From: Pratylenchus scribneri
Lineage: Eukaryota > Nematoda > Chromadorea > Rhabditida > Pratylenchidae
Reading direction: 5' to 3'
Assembly (NCBI GenBank): GCA_030063045.1
Contig: JAQSEB010000023.1
Span: forward strand, 124,001 to 188,000
Length of the DNA: 64,000 bases
In this document: piece by piece, positions 48,771 to 60,580 of the stretch
How positions within the stretch are numbered: position 1 is the first letter of the stretch
Layout: the number at the start of each line of letters is the position of its first letter
Translations under genes and position numbers: made by a program
The notes under the pieces: generated by a model
What the model was told of the DNA's origin: nothing
The model's input: the letters and a program-made list of their open reading frames with translations, nothing else
The model's database searches: none

Positions 48771-49626
48771 TAATTTAAACAAAATTGTAGCGCCGAAGGA
48801 GAAAGTTCTCATTGTCCTCACTATTCCCAAAATGATATTATAAGCGGTATGAATTGATTATTTTATTCTGCTTATCAATATAAAATGCACTTCGATGACG
48901 ATCCTCCACTTTTTTTCTGCTTGCCCATTTCGATGGCCACAATTGTTGACGACAATTATATTAGGAGTTTGGGATCGAGAGTTTGAGAGGTAAATAATAT
49001 TTTTTCAAAACCTTCATTTTCTCATTTCCAAACCGATAATTCCATCGATGTGAAGGATTCCCCTATATTTTGATCATTTGACCCTCATTTTTCCTTTTTT
49101 TCATATTTATTATCAAAGTATCACCATTTATTTTAATGGATTTTTGTACACAAAATTGAGTGAAAAAATATTAGAAAATAATCATTGGATGGATTTTCAT
49201 AAAAAATTGGAAAAAATATACATAATTAAAGTTTTGGATAAACGATTCCATTTATAAAAATGGCCAAGAAGAAAAAACCGGTTTGCCCAATTAAAATATG
49301 GTGAACAAAATAAAAAGAGGGAATTGGAAAATTTAAAAAGGGGAAATTTCACTCTTGAGAAGGCCAATTTTGGTCCTTTCTTTCCCCATTCAATTTTCTT
49401 AAACGTAAACCACCAAAAGAATTGTTGTTTCGCGCATTTGCTGCTGACGTAGTCATTTGAAAAGTTCGTTACGTTTAGAATTGATTCGATTCTCGTACCC
49501 CAAAAAATTACCTCAATCAGTGATTGATCCTATTATAGGAGGCGAATTAAATTTACCAAAATATTTTTTTCTGAATTTCTTTTTTTTTATTCTTTTTTAT
49601 TCAAACGAAAATTCCCTCAAAAAAAG

Positions 49627-52600
49627 ATGGCAATTTTCGGCAACCGTTCGGCGGCTCCTCAAAATTTTTTGCAAAGATTGGGTCGAACATGTGGGAATAA
49701 AAGATTACGTCGAGCTTCATTCTATGCATTGCTATTAATTTTGGCCTCGCTAACTTGCGTGGATGTTGTCAAATTGGTTGGTTAAAAAAATATATTAAAA
49801 ATTGGTCATTCTAAAAACATAGATTGTCACATATATGACGGACAATGTGGACACGGATATGTACATTCGTGAGCATTTTTCATTTTATTTATTATCCCAA
49901 TTACCAATTGAATCATTTTATTTTAATCTAATTAGCAGTTGGACATAAACTTATAAGGCAATTTGGTACTTGTGGACTTTGTATCCCCTTTTTGAAAAGT
50001 GCTTGGTCCCCCCCTATGGGTCATCAGGTTTAGGGTTGGGGTCATTCAGGGATATGTTTGGGATTGGATTAGGATGATGTAAAAATCATCTCAAATGTAT
50101 CCTAAACCCAAACCCTAACCCCAACACCAAAGGGGGGACCCTTCACTTTTTCCTCACTTTTTCCAAAGGTGACCCAAAAAGGGGATACAAAGTCCACAAG
50201 TACCGGCAATTTAAATGATTCTTATTGAAATAACTGTTCGAATGGTGTAAAAATAATTCAAAACGAAATTCACAGAGCTATGAAAAAATATCAGCAAATT
50301 AAGAAGGATCATAATAAATGAACCATTTAAGAAATATTTCATTTAAAGGCCAAAACATGAGTCTCTTTAAATGCCTTAAGTCGAAAATTGGTTTAGTGCT
50401 TTAAGAGTTAAGCAAAGTTACAAAATAAAGTTGCCACTCGCCCAAATGGGTGTACAGTGTACAGTACACTTCCATCCATTCTCCTCCATTTTTATAATGT
50501 TCTAAAATACTATCAAAAAATTAAATGTACCAAGGCATATTTGGAAAAAAATTTTTTCGCATCTATCTTTGAAAGAAGAATATAATTAATGAAAATTAAT
50601 CTTAATTTAAATTTGATTCCTTTAAAAATCAGTCAAAAATCACAATGTTTTTATCCCATATGCCATATCCACCAATTTTTATTAATTCGGCACAGAATTC
50701 AATGACACAGTGCAAATGCCAAATGTGACATTTTGCATTGCCAGGGAACATGCCTGGAGTCATTTCAAGAGAGAGGGTGTGGCTGATTCCGAATATGATG
50801 AAGCAGTCAAGGTAATGAGATATTAGAAATATAATTATGAACTTGGCAATTCTTTAGGAAGGTTTGAAGAACATGACCGACCATGATTCATTTTTGTCAC
50901 AACCTTGGGACTATAAAATGGTGGTGGATGCATATTTGGTAAAAAAATGAGGGGATTAATTGGTTATTATGGGTCCAGATTTTGAACATCTCCAAATAGA
51001 GCCAATTGAATACTTGTCCTATTATTTAATTTATAGCTCAACGAAGCAATAACCAATTTAGGAAGACAATATATATAATTTGAAAGCCTAAAATACGCTC
51101 TACAATTTGAATTTGGCTAGATTAAATTTTAAAGGAAAACTGCTTATTATATAATCTATGTTTTCAAATGTAGCCACTTTTTAGTGGGCATTTAGTGCTT
51201 TAAAATGGCATATCGCCTTCCAGCAGAATTGGTTGCTTACTTGTTAACATATAGCCAAAAGAATGACCCAGATACTCAAAATATCTTGTTTCGTCCATAT
51301 TTATATTTATCAATCATAGTGTGGTTTGATTCTATTTTTAATGACTTTATGGTGATTTTATCCTTCTGAGTGAATTTTAGGATAACTTCTAAATCGTAGC
51401 CAAACCGAGTGAATAATTTAGGAAAGCATTCGATGTGGTTTAGGGATGTTTAAAATCTAGACCCATGGTTAAAGGAAATGCAGAGAATTAATTTTTTATT
51501 TGTGAATATTTTCTAATTGTTAGGTAATCCAAGCGATCAATTCCCTGGAGCTGGAAGCCAGTTGGAGAGGGGCATTGGTGACCATAAGCAAATTGAAGAC
51601 GGAGCCAAGGCTGGGCGGAATGCGTAAAACAATAAATGTTGGAATAGCCAATATATGGGAAAAGTAATTTTTATTTTTCAGAAATGGATGGCCATAATCA
51701 ACGAAAGGAATGTGACATTTGAGGAATTTAGACAAAAAGTTGGCTGGGAAACATTGAAAAGGTTTGTGCTTTTATTCACCAAACATTTTAAGTTTGTGTT
51801 TCTCCAAACATTCTAAGTTTGTGTTTCTCCCAACATTCTAAGTTTGTGTTTCTCCAAACATTCTAAGTTTTGTGTTTCTCCAAATATTCTAAGTTTGTGT
51901 TTCTCCAAACATTCTAAGTTTTGTGTTTCTCCAAACATTCTAAGTTTGTGTTTCTCCAAACATTCTAAGTTTGTGTTTCTCCAAACATTCTAAGTTTGTG
52001 TTTCTCCAAACATTCTAAGTTTGTATTTCTCCAAACATTCTAAGTTTGTGTTTCTCCAAACATTCTAAGTTTTGTGTTTCTCCAAACATTCTAAGTTTGT
52101 GTTTCTCCAAACATTCTAAGTTTGTGTTTCTCCAAACATTCTAAGTTGGTGTTTCTCCAAACATTCTAAGTTTGTATTTCTCCAAACATTCCAAGTTTGT
52201 TTTTTTCCAAACATTCTAAGTTTGTGTTTTTCCAAACATTCTAAGTTTGTGTTTCTCCAAACATTCTAAGTTTGTGTTTTTCCAAACATTCTAAGTTTGT
52301 GTTTTTCCAAACATTCTAAGTTTGTGTTTCTCCAAACATTCTAAGTTTGTGTTTTCTCCAAACATTCTAATAAGTTGTGTTTTCCAAACATTTTGTGTTT
52401 TTCCTTATATTTTTCTTTTCTTCAAACATTTTATTTTTAAACATTTTGTGTTTTTCTAAATATTTTATTTCTTTGCATGCCACAAAATGAAGTCAATCTC
52501 CTACTACAGATCATTGCAACGTTTCCAACGATTGAGTAGCAACAACGAAGGTGGCAGACAAATTAGGAATAGTGTCAAAATCACTTGGCTCTCCCAAATG

Positions 52601-54212
52601 CAACTTTGCTTTCAGCCACTTTTTGACAAAGACAATTTCAAGCCAATCGAAGATCAGGCAAAAAAATATTGCGTGAAAATATTTCAATCCCCTCGTTTAG
52701 GACCAATTCTTCACTCTTTCCCTCGCCCATAACACAGAAAATGTTGAGCGAATTTCTTGCGCTTCGATGGATGTGCGCGGCCGTCCATCCGACGAAATTC
52801 GTTTCCAAGAAGGCAAAGGCAGATCCACGGATGGATATTTTGATGAGGCACCCAATCCAAAAATATTTAATTAATTAATTTAATTTAGTTATGTATTGGG
52901 GATGGCCACGAAATTGAGATCGAAATTCGTGCCATCTACACGAGTTTGCCTGGGGCTGAAGAAATGGAGAAAAGATGTACAATTTATGAGGGCGGCGAAG
53001 TTAAATCGGAATTCGAGTGCCGAAGTCGATGTCGGATGGAATTAATTAGAAAGGTTAATTGGTGTGCCAATTAAGATAGAAAAATGATCCCTTGGTTGTA
53101 GGCTTGTTCCTGCACACCGCTTACTCTTGCCTACATGGCGGATTCAGATGAGTTGGCCAAATTTCCACCATGCGACTATGAAAAATGCAATGTCGAGTGA
53201 GAGATATTAGATAATACTTAAATTTTTCGGGAAAATTTAATTAAATTTATTCCGGAAAATTTAATTAAATTCTTTCCGGAAAATTTAATTAAAATGTTTC
53301 CGGAAAACTTAATTAAAATCTTTCCGGAAAATTGAATTAAAATCTTTCCGGAAAATTTAATTAAAATCTTTCCGGAAAATTTAATTAAAATCTTTCCGGA
53401 AAATTTAATTAAAATCTTTCCGGAAAATTTAATTAAAATCTTTCCGGAATTTATTTAAAATCTTTCCGGAAAATTTAATTAAAATCTTTCCGGAAATTTA
53501 AATAAAATCTTTCCGGAAAATTTAATTAAAATCTTTCCGGAAAACTTAATTAAAATCTTTCCGGAAAACTTAATTAAAATCTTTCCGGAAAACTTAATTA
53601 AAATCTTTCCGGCTATCCTAACAGATAAATCAAAATAATTTTCCTTTTAAAGATTGGAAGCGAATAATTACACGAATTGGGACAGTGAATGTGGCGATAA
53701 ATGCTATCCGGATTGCACTCAAATTCGCTACATTATTCACCATCAAAAGAAGACTGCCCCACGGAAGGGTACCTATATTGCCAAATCCACATTTAATCCC
53801 ACTAATTTCTTCCATTTTGAAGGAATGCTCCAGGTCACCCTATTCTGGGGCTCATTCGAATATTTGCGGCTTATACAAAAGGAGAAATGGTCATTCCAGA
53901 AATTCTTCTCCAATTTGGGCGGCTCCCTTGGAGTTTGGCTTGGACTTTCCGTCCTTTCCGTCATTCAAGTTTTCCCTAAAAACCAAATTCAAATTTATAT
54001 TTCATTCCAAGTTTATCACTTTCCTTTTGACCCGTGCCCACAAAAGGGTGAAAAGGAAATTGAGCACCGTTTCTGCCGGTGATGGACGTTCAAGGAGAAC
54101 AACAAGTCAGGCAAGTAGCAATGCTTCAGCTGCCGGATCCGAACGATCATCTTCGAGTAATCCATTCGGCGGTAGCATTTCAATGAATCCATTTGGGAGG
54201 AAGGAAAAATAA
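49627..54212 (+). CDS. DEG/ENaC-family cation channel subunit
   Basis: Amiloride-sensitive-type sodium channel subunit of the plasma membrane. Exons: 49627-49776, 49823-49868, 50696-50811, 50858-50938, 51524-51637, 51682-51761, 52510-52694, 52738-52847, 52889-53053, 53102-53196, 53653-53968, 54012-54212 (1659 nt, 552 residues), all in phase. TM1 about residues 30-48 (SFYALLLILASLTCVDVV); extracellular MPNVTFC (about 73-79) with WSHF; NVTFEEF; cysteine-rich block CRSRCRMELIRKACSC, PPCDYEKC, CYPDCTQI; then FWGSFEYL, NLGGSLGVWLGLSVLSVIQ, where GLS sits at the selectivity-filter position before TM2; Ser/Arg-rich cytosolic tail. The usual N-terminal His-Gly gating motif is not visible, so the true start may lie in an unassigned upstream exon. 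The intron at 52848-52888 requires a GC donor. Introns 2, 4, 6 and 10 contain a palindrome, a family P element, minisatellite F and minisatellite C. Confidence 0.92.
49955..50215. mobile_element. palindromic element with 35-40 bp inverted ends
   Basis: The left end TACTTGTGGACTTTGTATCC and the right end GGATACAAAGTCCACAAGTA are perfect complements; the inner arms GGTTTAGGGTTGGGGT and CCCTAACCCCAACACC also pair. In intron 2 of the DEG/ENaC gene; no coding capacity. Confidence 0.85.
51025..51275. mobile_element. palindromic MITE-like element, family P, copy 8
   Basis: Lies in intron 4 of the DEG/ENaC gene. The arms TATAGCTCAACGAAGCAATA and TTGGTTGCTTACTTGTTAAC are mirrored; the interior is shortened relative to other copies. 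Confidence 0.7.
51775..52395 (+). repeat. minisatellite family F
   Basis: About 25 copies of a 25 bp unit (CTAAGTTTGTGTTTCTCCAA then ACATT), in intron 6 of the DEG/ENaC gene, decaying into AAACATTTTGTGTTTTT fragments up to 52480. It shares CTAAG and TGTGTTT with families A and B. Confidence 0.95.
53226..53612 (+). repeat. minisatellite family C, array 2
   Basis: About 16 copies of the 24 bp TTTCCGGAAAATTTAATTAA-type unit in intron 10 of the DEG/ENaC gene. Orientation matches array 1 relative to the plus strand, so it lies on the sense strand here and on the antisense strand in the TBCEL-like gene. Confidence 0.95.
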
Positions 54213-54710
54213 ATGAAAACTAAACACAAATATTCCAACAATCACTTATGAAAATGGAAATATAAATTAATTTACGATAAAAATAATTACCTAATTACAA
54301 AATTTTTTGCAAGCATTTTTGAGGAAAACATGACCAAATTCATGTAAAACATTAAACATAACATAGTACAATTCCTAAACCCAAGCCTAATTAATGTTAA
54401 ATGTTAAATCCCCTCTAATACATTGTTTTATGGCCTTAAATTAATTGCTTTTATTACCAAATTCATATTCTAGTATATATTCTCTTTACTAAATTGGTGT
54501 TTTGTGTTTATTCTGCTGAAGCAAATAAAAATGAAAAATAAAAGAAAAAGGAAATTAATTCTACAAAGGGAAGGGAATGGACAAATTGGCAATGGAAAAT
54601 ATTATTACACAATTGATTGAATAATTCAGGGAATTTGCTATGTTTACTACAATCGAGATCATCCAATTTAAAATAAATTCAATTTCGCCAATTAAATATC
54701 GAAAAATAAT
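54213..54710. other. convergent 3' spacer
   Basis: Shared downstream region of the DEG/ENaC gene (+) and the 54711-58138 gene (-). A/T-rich, with several AATAAA-like hexamers near 54520-54545; nothing else seen. Confidence 0.45.
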
Positions 54711-57700
54711 TCAACCCGAAAGTTTCCATTTATTCAGCCGTTCCTTCATCTTTTGGAAAGCGCTACTTTTTCTTGCCGCCGGCGATTGCTCGCCCTCCTG
54801 TGAAGAATCCATTGAGGAATTTGTGCCTCCTCTCATTCGAAACACGGTGGCATCTGCGCTGACACTTCTACGACGTACCACTCGCCCAAAACTGGCCAAA
54901 ATGCCGTTCATTTTTGGTCTTTGTTGAAATTGATGATGGACATTTTGTTGGTGTTCATCGTCAAAGAAAGAACCAATGGAGTCGGGCGAGTTTGCTTTGC
55001 TGCCCTGCAAAATAAAATTGTGTGATATAAAGTATTCTAGAAAAATATTTTCAATCTGTATAAGTATAAACATTTTTCTTAGTTAATCGAAAACACATTT
55101 TTTAATTAATCGAAAACACATTTTTCTTAGTTAATCGAAAACACATTTTTCTTAGTTAATCGAAAACACATTTTTTAATTAATCGAAAACACATTTTTCT
55201 TAGTTAATCGAAAACACATTTTTCTTAGTTAATCGAAAACACATTTTTTAATTAATCGAAAACACATTTTTCTTAGTTAATCGAAAACACATTTTTCTTA
55301 GTTAATCGAAAACACATTTTTTAATTAATCGAAAACACATTTTTCTTAGTTAATTAAAAACACATTTTTCTTAGTTAATCGAAAACACATTTTTTAATTA
55401 ATCGAAAACACATTTTTCTTAGTTAATTAAAAACACATTTTTCTTAGTTAATCGAAAACACATTTTTCTTAGTTAATTAAAAACACATTTTTCTTAGTTA
55501 ATCGAAAACACATTTTTCTTAGTTAATCGAAAACACATTTTTCTTAGTTAATCGAAAACACATTTTTTAATTAATCGAAAACACATTTTTCTTAGTTAAT
55601 TAAAAACACATTTTTCTTAGTTAATCGAAAACACATTTTTCTTAGTTAATCGAAAACACATTTTTCTTAGTTAATTAAAAACACATTTTTCTTAGTTAAT
55701 CGAAAACACATTTTTCTTAGTTAATCGAAAACACATTTTTTAATTAATCGAAAACACATTTTTCTTAGTTAATCGAAAACACATTTTTCTTAGTTAATCG
55801 AAAACACATTTTTTAATTAATCGAAAACACATTTTTCTTAGTTAATTAAAAACACATTTTTCTTAGTTAATCGAAAACACATTTTTCTTAGTTAATTAAA
55901 AACACATTTTTCTTAGTTAATCGAAAACACATTTTTCTTAGTTAATCGAAAACACATTTTTTAATTAATCGAAAACACATTTTTCTTAGTTAATCGAAAA
56001 CACATTTTTCTTAGTTAATCGAAAACACATTTTTCTTACTTAGTTAGCAAAAACACATTTTAAATGAAAACACATTTTTCTTAATTAGCCAAAACACATT
56101 TTTCTTAATTAGAACACATTATTCTTTTAATTATCGAAAACACATTTTTCTTAGTGAAAAAATATTTTTTTTCATTTGAAAACAATTTTTCTTATTTAGA
56201 TGAAAACATATTCTTTATTAGTTGAAATATAATTTTTATTAGGTTCAAAAGTGCATTTTTTCCTTCCATTCACCTTTTTATTATGCCCTCCTCGACTCCC
56301 CATTTTCAATTCGCCCATAAGAATAACACTTTGGGCCATCACTGGTGTGGAAATTTTCCTTCTCGCTTTGTTGCTGGCCGAGGCAAATGAAGGCTCCACG
56401 GGGCGAAACAATTGGCCATCGGCCACAGTCATCTTTCTACATGCCTTTGGATGGTTTGGATGGTGGTCGGAAGAATTACTTTAAGTAAAAAAGAGAGAAT
56501 TGATTAATGATTAGTTGAATTTGGGGAGCCCAATGAATGGCTTTATTGGCCTAATCTGATTAGAGCGCATAGGGCCATCGGCCGGAAATGGCCTTCCTCT
56601 CCCCTCTTTGGCCCAATCCCGTTCCTTCGAAATGTGCTTTCGCCCTCGTGCCTATTTGGAATTTTGTGAATGTCTTTTCCTCATAAAAAGACCAAATTCT
56701 CTGGTAGGGCACTTTTGTTTATAACTTAGCGAGGCAACAACTAATTGAGAAGGCGAAATATCATTTTAAGCCCCAAATTGTCCTCTACAATGTGGTATCA
56801 TTTAATTTTTAGAATTTCAATTATTAATTTAGTTATTCATCTTTGATTATAATAAATCCGAATTTTCTGACTAGCAAGGGACAAGCCGCCTTTTCTTCAA
56901 ATTTTTTAAATTTTTATAAAATGTATTAAGCAACTTTTTAGTGGACATTTAGAGCTTTAGAATAGCATATTGCCTTACAAAATTGGCTACTTCCTTGTTT
57001 AGTTAAGACCAAAAGAACGGTGGCAAGTACTGAAAAGTCATGTTTCGCAAATTGGTATCCATTTTTTGCTTTTCTTTTGCCCCTCTACCTTTTCTTTTGG
57101 CTAGCCAATGATGGTTTGGAATTGGAAATGGGCGAAGGGGAATGATTGCTGCTGCTGTTGCTGCTATGGCCAATGCCACCATTTGCTCGGTTGACTGGTT
57201 GTGGAGCACTTCTGTGAGGAAAAGCAAAGATTAAATTGGTGAATTCTAAAATTGTCGGCAAAAAAATGGTGTCTAAAAAAGCATGAACGTTGACCTTTCT
57301 CTAAAAGACTCCTTACTTTTTAGACCTTGGTTGAAATTTGAAATTGTTATTTGATGGGAAAGGCTAATTTTCTATTTTCAACTTTGGCTGAAATTGCTTC
57401 CTTTTTTATTATGCAAATTTTTATTGGAAACTTAATGGATGAACATTTACGTCTAAATGCTCAATGGGTCAAATTTAAAGTAGTCTAGAAAAGACTAGAA
57501 AAGGAAGGATGTGGGCGAATAAAAAATTAACCGCACTCAGTCAGCCAAATAGATTTTCGGTCTACTTGAGGAAATGAGAATTCGGGAATTAGATTAAACT
57601 CATGAAGTGTAATTTGCACTTTGAATTAAAAAATGAAATTGAATTTAGTGAATACGTCAAAATCTGCTCTAACAAAAAATAATCGAATTTGGCCAATAAA

Positions 57701-58138
57701 ATTATCTATCGGCCAAGTCTTTGGGCCAAATTTTGGTCTATAAATTTTATAAGAAAAAATAAAATATGGACAATAATTGGGCCAAGTAAGTCATTACCAA
57801 AAAGTTATGGATGGACCAAATCTTTTTATATTAGACCATTTTCGGTATACATTGGTCAGGTCATGGATCCAAAGTATGGATGGGTTTGGTCTTGGCCAGT
57901 AAAATTAAGTATGAACCAAATCCCCCTTTTTATACCGTTTTCGGTCATTCTCTTGACTGCCTTCACGTGCCAATTGCCCACTGCTACCATTCATCAGATT
58001 TCTTTCCTCATTTGATCGTTGCTTGCAATGTGCAATCTCTTGATGATGATTTTGTGCGGTGGGAATCATATCGACCGAATGTTTCTTCTGCAGTGCATTC
58101 ATTCGTCGATTCACGGCGGATGCATAAATCAAAGCCAT
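54711..58138 (-). CDS. unrecognised Ser/Asn-rich basic protein
   Basis: Not recognised. Exons: 57936-58138, 57089-57211, 56274-56478, 54711-55004 (825 nt, 274 residues), all GT-AG and in phase; the frame is kept through three introns, two of them over 600 bp. N-terminus MALIYASAVNRRMNALQKKH (possible helix); a Ser/Asn-rich stretch (GHSSNSSSNHSPSPISNSKP) in exon 2; PVMAQSVILMGELKMGSRGG in exon 3; the C-terminus has GRVVRRRSVSADATVFRMRG, where RRRSVS is a good basophilic-kinase site, and ends SSAFQKMKERLNKWKLSG, an amphipathic basic helix. No signal peptide or membrane segment. It might be a cytoskeletal or membrane-associated adaptor, but that is a guess. The start was taken as the first Met of the first exon found; upstream exons are possible. 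Intron 2 has a family P element and intron 3 minisatellite B in reverse. Confidence 0.72.
55072..56160 (-). repeat. minisatellite family B, array 3 (reverse orientation)
   Basis: About 43 copies of the family B unit in reverse complement (TTCTTAGTTAATCGAAAACA then CATTT). Variants TTTTTTAATTAATCGAAAAC and TTAGTTAATTAAAAACACAT alternate in a regular order. In intron 3 of the unrecognised 54711-58138 gene, so in sense-strand terms it has the same orientation as array 1 in its host gene. Confidence 0.96.
56700..57035. mobile_element. palindromic MITE-like element, family P, copy 9
   Basis: Lies in intron 2 of the 54711-58138 gene. The left arm TATAACTTAGCGAGGCAACA and the right arm TACTTCCTTGTTTAGTTAAG mirror each other; GACCAAAAGAACGG ends the element as in other copies. 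Confidence 0.75.
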
Positions 58139-59396
58139 TTTTCGGTGATTCGGATTTTATTCAAAGTTTTACTGATGAATTTTTATATTTTTCCTTTAGG
58201 AATTTGAATAAATTTTCCTTAAATTTTGGTATTTGTACTTTTACTTGAATTTTTATATTTCGCTTTTAGGAATTTGGTAATCTTCCAAAATTTAGGTAAA
58301 TTTTTTCTAAATTTAAATTTGACTTTTTGGAAGAATTTTCCTTAAATTGGTATTTGACTTTTTGTGGAAAAGTTTAGTGTGGTCGATGCGGAATTTACGG
58401 CAGCAGAATTAATTTAGCGTGAAATTGCAGGAAGCGAAAAAACATGTAATGGGGGCGGTTGGCGGCTTCGAATGAGAAGAGCAAAAAAAATTGGTCGACA
58501 TTTTTTAACTTCCACCCCCAAATTTGGACCATCAATTTGGCTAGTGGGACCATCAATTTGGCACGAGGTCGAAAATTTAGGGGGGGGAGGTTGGAAAGAA
58601 AATTGAAGGGGGAAAGAAAATGGAAGATTCAAAGGAGGCAATGAAAATGTGGTAAGGACTAAATGAAGGGTTTTGGCCAAGTTGGCCAGGAAGAAAGGGG
58701 AAAGGGGCGTTCCTTACTGAGTTTGTTTAGTGAGTGAATGGCGGACAAGAAGGAAGAAAAAAAATGCAAAAGTAGTCTGGCCAAAGCGATTTCCTTGTTG
58801 GTTTGGCTTTTGCATACAAGAGTGCAAACCAAAGGAGAAACCAATTCCAGTAACAGACAATTTACGGAAAAAAGGCATATTCAGAAAGTGAAAATTACCA
58901 CATTCAAAGAAAGCCGGAAAGCACAGATTGATTGATGATTGGATTGGAAATTATGCACATTAACCAAAAGAATTCAGTGTAGGCTATAGGCTGATGATTA
59001 AGCAAAAGTCCAAAATTGATGGGCAAGGGTTTATTTAGTGTCAAAGAAAAAAATCAAAAGTGATAAGATTTCTTTTGATTTTTGCAAAATTTTATAAGAG
59101 ACTGTAAACCCTATAGGAGAGGAGCTAATTCTATTAAAAACAGGCAATTTACTGAAAAAATAGGCATTTTAAAAGATGAAAAATTTAAAAATTAGGAAGA
59201 ATGCTGCCAGCCGCCACACAAATTGATGATAAATTATAAAAGCTGGCTGTGCATTTTGGACAAAGGAATTCGAAAGGACAAAAAAATGACTGATGATTGG
59301 GCAAAATCTCCAAAAATTTGACGGATGATAAATAGATGCCTCAAAAGTGGATGGGATAATGACTGAATGTAGAGAAAGGAGTAAATGCCTCACAAG
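58139..59396. other. intergenic, no gene seen
   Basis: 58140-58380 has repeated TTTTTATATTTCGCTTTTAG-type phrases and GGAATTTG. 58590-58650 and 58690-58760 are purine-rich. Short frames on both strands are not supported. Confidence 0.4.
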
Positions 59397-60580
59397 GGAA
59401 GTACCTCACCTTAAGGTGGCCCTTTTTGATGAAACTTGGCATGTCTTTTGGCCATAGGATGCCTACACATAATCCGCTATTTTTATCTGCGGAATGAGCT
59501 CGCCTACTGTTTTATGGCCAATAAAAATTTTTAATTTGACGATTTATTGGATTGGAAATAGGAAGAGGCAGATGCCTGGATGGTGTATGGGGTAAGTATG
59601 TAGAATACTTTTTATGGTCATGTGTTCAATTCCTCTCATCGGCAAGTATTTTTTTAATTTCTTAAACACATTTTTAATACAAATTTAGAGTTTTATTATT
59701 AAAAATTAAATAAAAGAATTAAAATTATGTAAACCGCAATATAATTATCTGCCCAATGAGCTTATCTCGGATTTTATTACCATAAAACCTATTTTTTCAG
59801 CCATTTTGGCCATAGCCCATATCTCCGTATAGGGATGTCCTAAAATTATGAACTAAACGTCATATTATAGAGAATTTTATTGGCTATAATATTGGTAAAT
59901 GTTTTCTAGGCCTAAAAATTTTTTGAAATTTTTTATCGATTTTTTTTCGAAAAATCCCGAATTTGGCCAATTTTCAATGGGCCATAACTCGGGTATATGG
60001 CTACATTGGAACATGGCCCAATTATGTTTTTTGATCACAATATCATAAAGTATTTTTATGTAAATTTTCAGATTTTTTCGTCAACCTGAAAATTTTTGCA
60101 AATTTACAATGCCTAGGCCTGTATGGGCAAAATACCTAGAATTTTCAGGTTAAGGGAAAAATCTGAAAATTTACATAAAAATACTTTATGATATTGTGAT
60201 CAAAAAACATAATTGGGCCATGTTCCAATGTAGCCATATACCCGAGTTATGGCCCATTGAAAATTGGCCAAATTCGGGATTTTTCGAAAAAAAATCGATA
60301 AAAAATTTCAAAAAATTTTTAGGCCTAGAAAACATTTACCAATATTATAGCCCATAAAATTCTCTATAATATGACGTTTAGTTCATAATTTTAGGACATC
60401 CCTATACGGAGATATGGGCTATGGCCTAAATGGCTGAAAAAATAGGTTTTATGGCCATAAAATCCGAGGCGTGGGCATTCCGCAGATAAAAATAGCGGAT
60501 TATGTGTAGGCATCCTATGGCCAAAAGACATGCCAAGTTTCATCAAAAAGGGCCACCTTAAGGTGAGGTACTTCCCTTGT
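59397..60580. mobile_element. 1.2 kb palindromic element with nested SINE-like insertion
   Basis: The ends AGGGAAGTACCTCACCTTAA and its complement near 60555-60580 are perfect inverted repeats. The arms continue through GCCACCTTAAGG, TTGGCCATAGGATGCCTACA and TATTTTTATCTGCGGAAT. The second inner arms (59790-60140 versus 60140-60440) are also near-perfect complements, so the whole can fold into one hairpin of about 450 bp per arm. The left arm is longer because of a ~240 bp insertion at about 59508-59750. No transposase frame was seen. Confidence 0.9.
59508..59755 (+). mobile_element. SINE-like insertion in the left arm of the palindrome
   Basis: Absent from the right arm. It contains GGTGTATGGGGTAAGTATGT (weak A box) and TGTTCAATTCC (B box) followed by TCTCATCGGCAAGTATTTTT and an A/T-rich tail. 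ATGAGCT occurs at both edges (59496 and 59757 areas), a possible target-site duplication. Confidence 0.55.

Larger units (their letters stand above)
47641..49626. other. intergenic, with two transposon-like pieces
   Basis: Divergent promoter region between the LRMDA-like gene and the DEG/ENaC gene. It contains a family P element (48195-48535) and a small inverted element at about 48570-48770 with a GGTTTTCGGTTTT-rich interior. A leader exon of the channel gene could be near 48880-49000 (ATG frames ending near a GTAAAT donor at 48990), but phase could not be settled, so it is not included. Confidence 0.4.
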
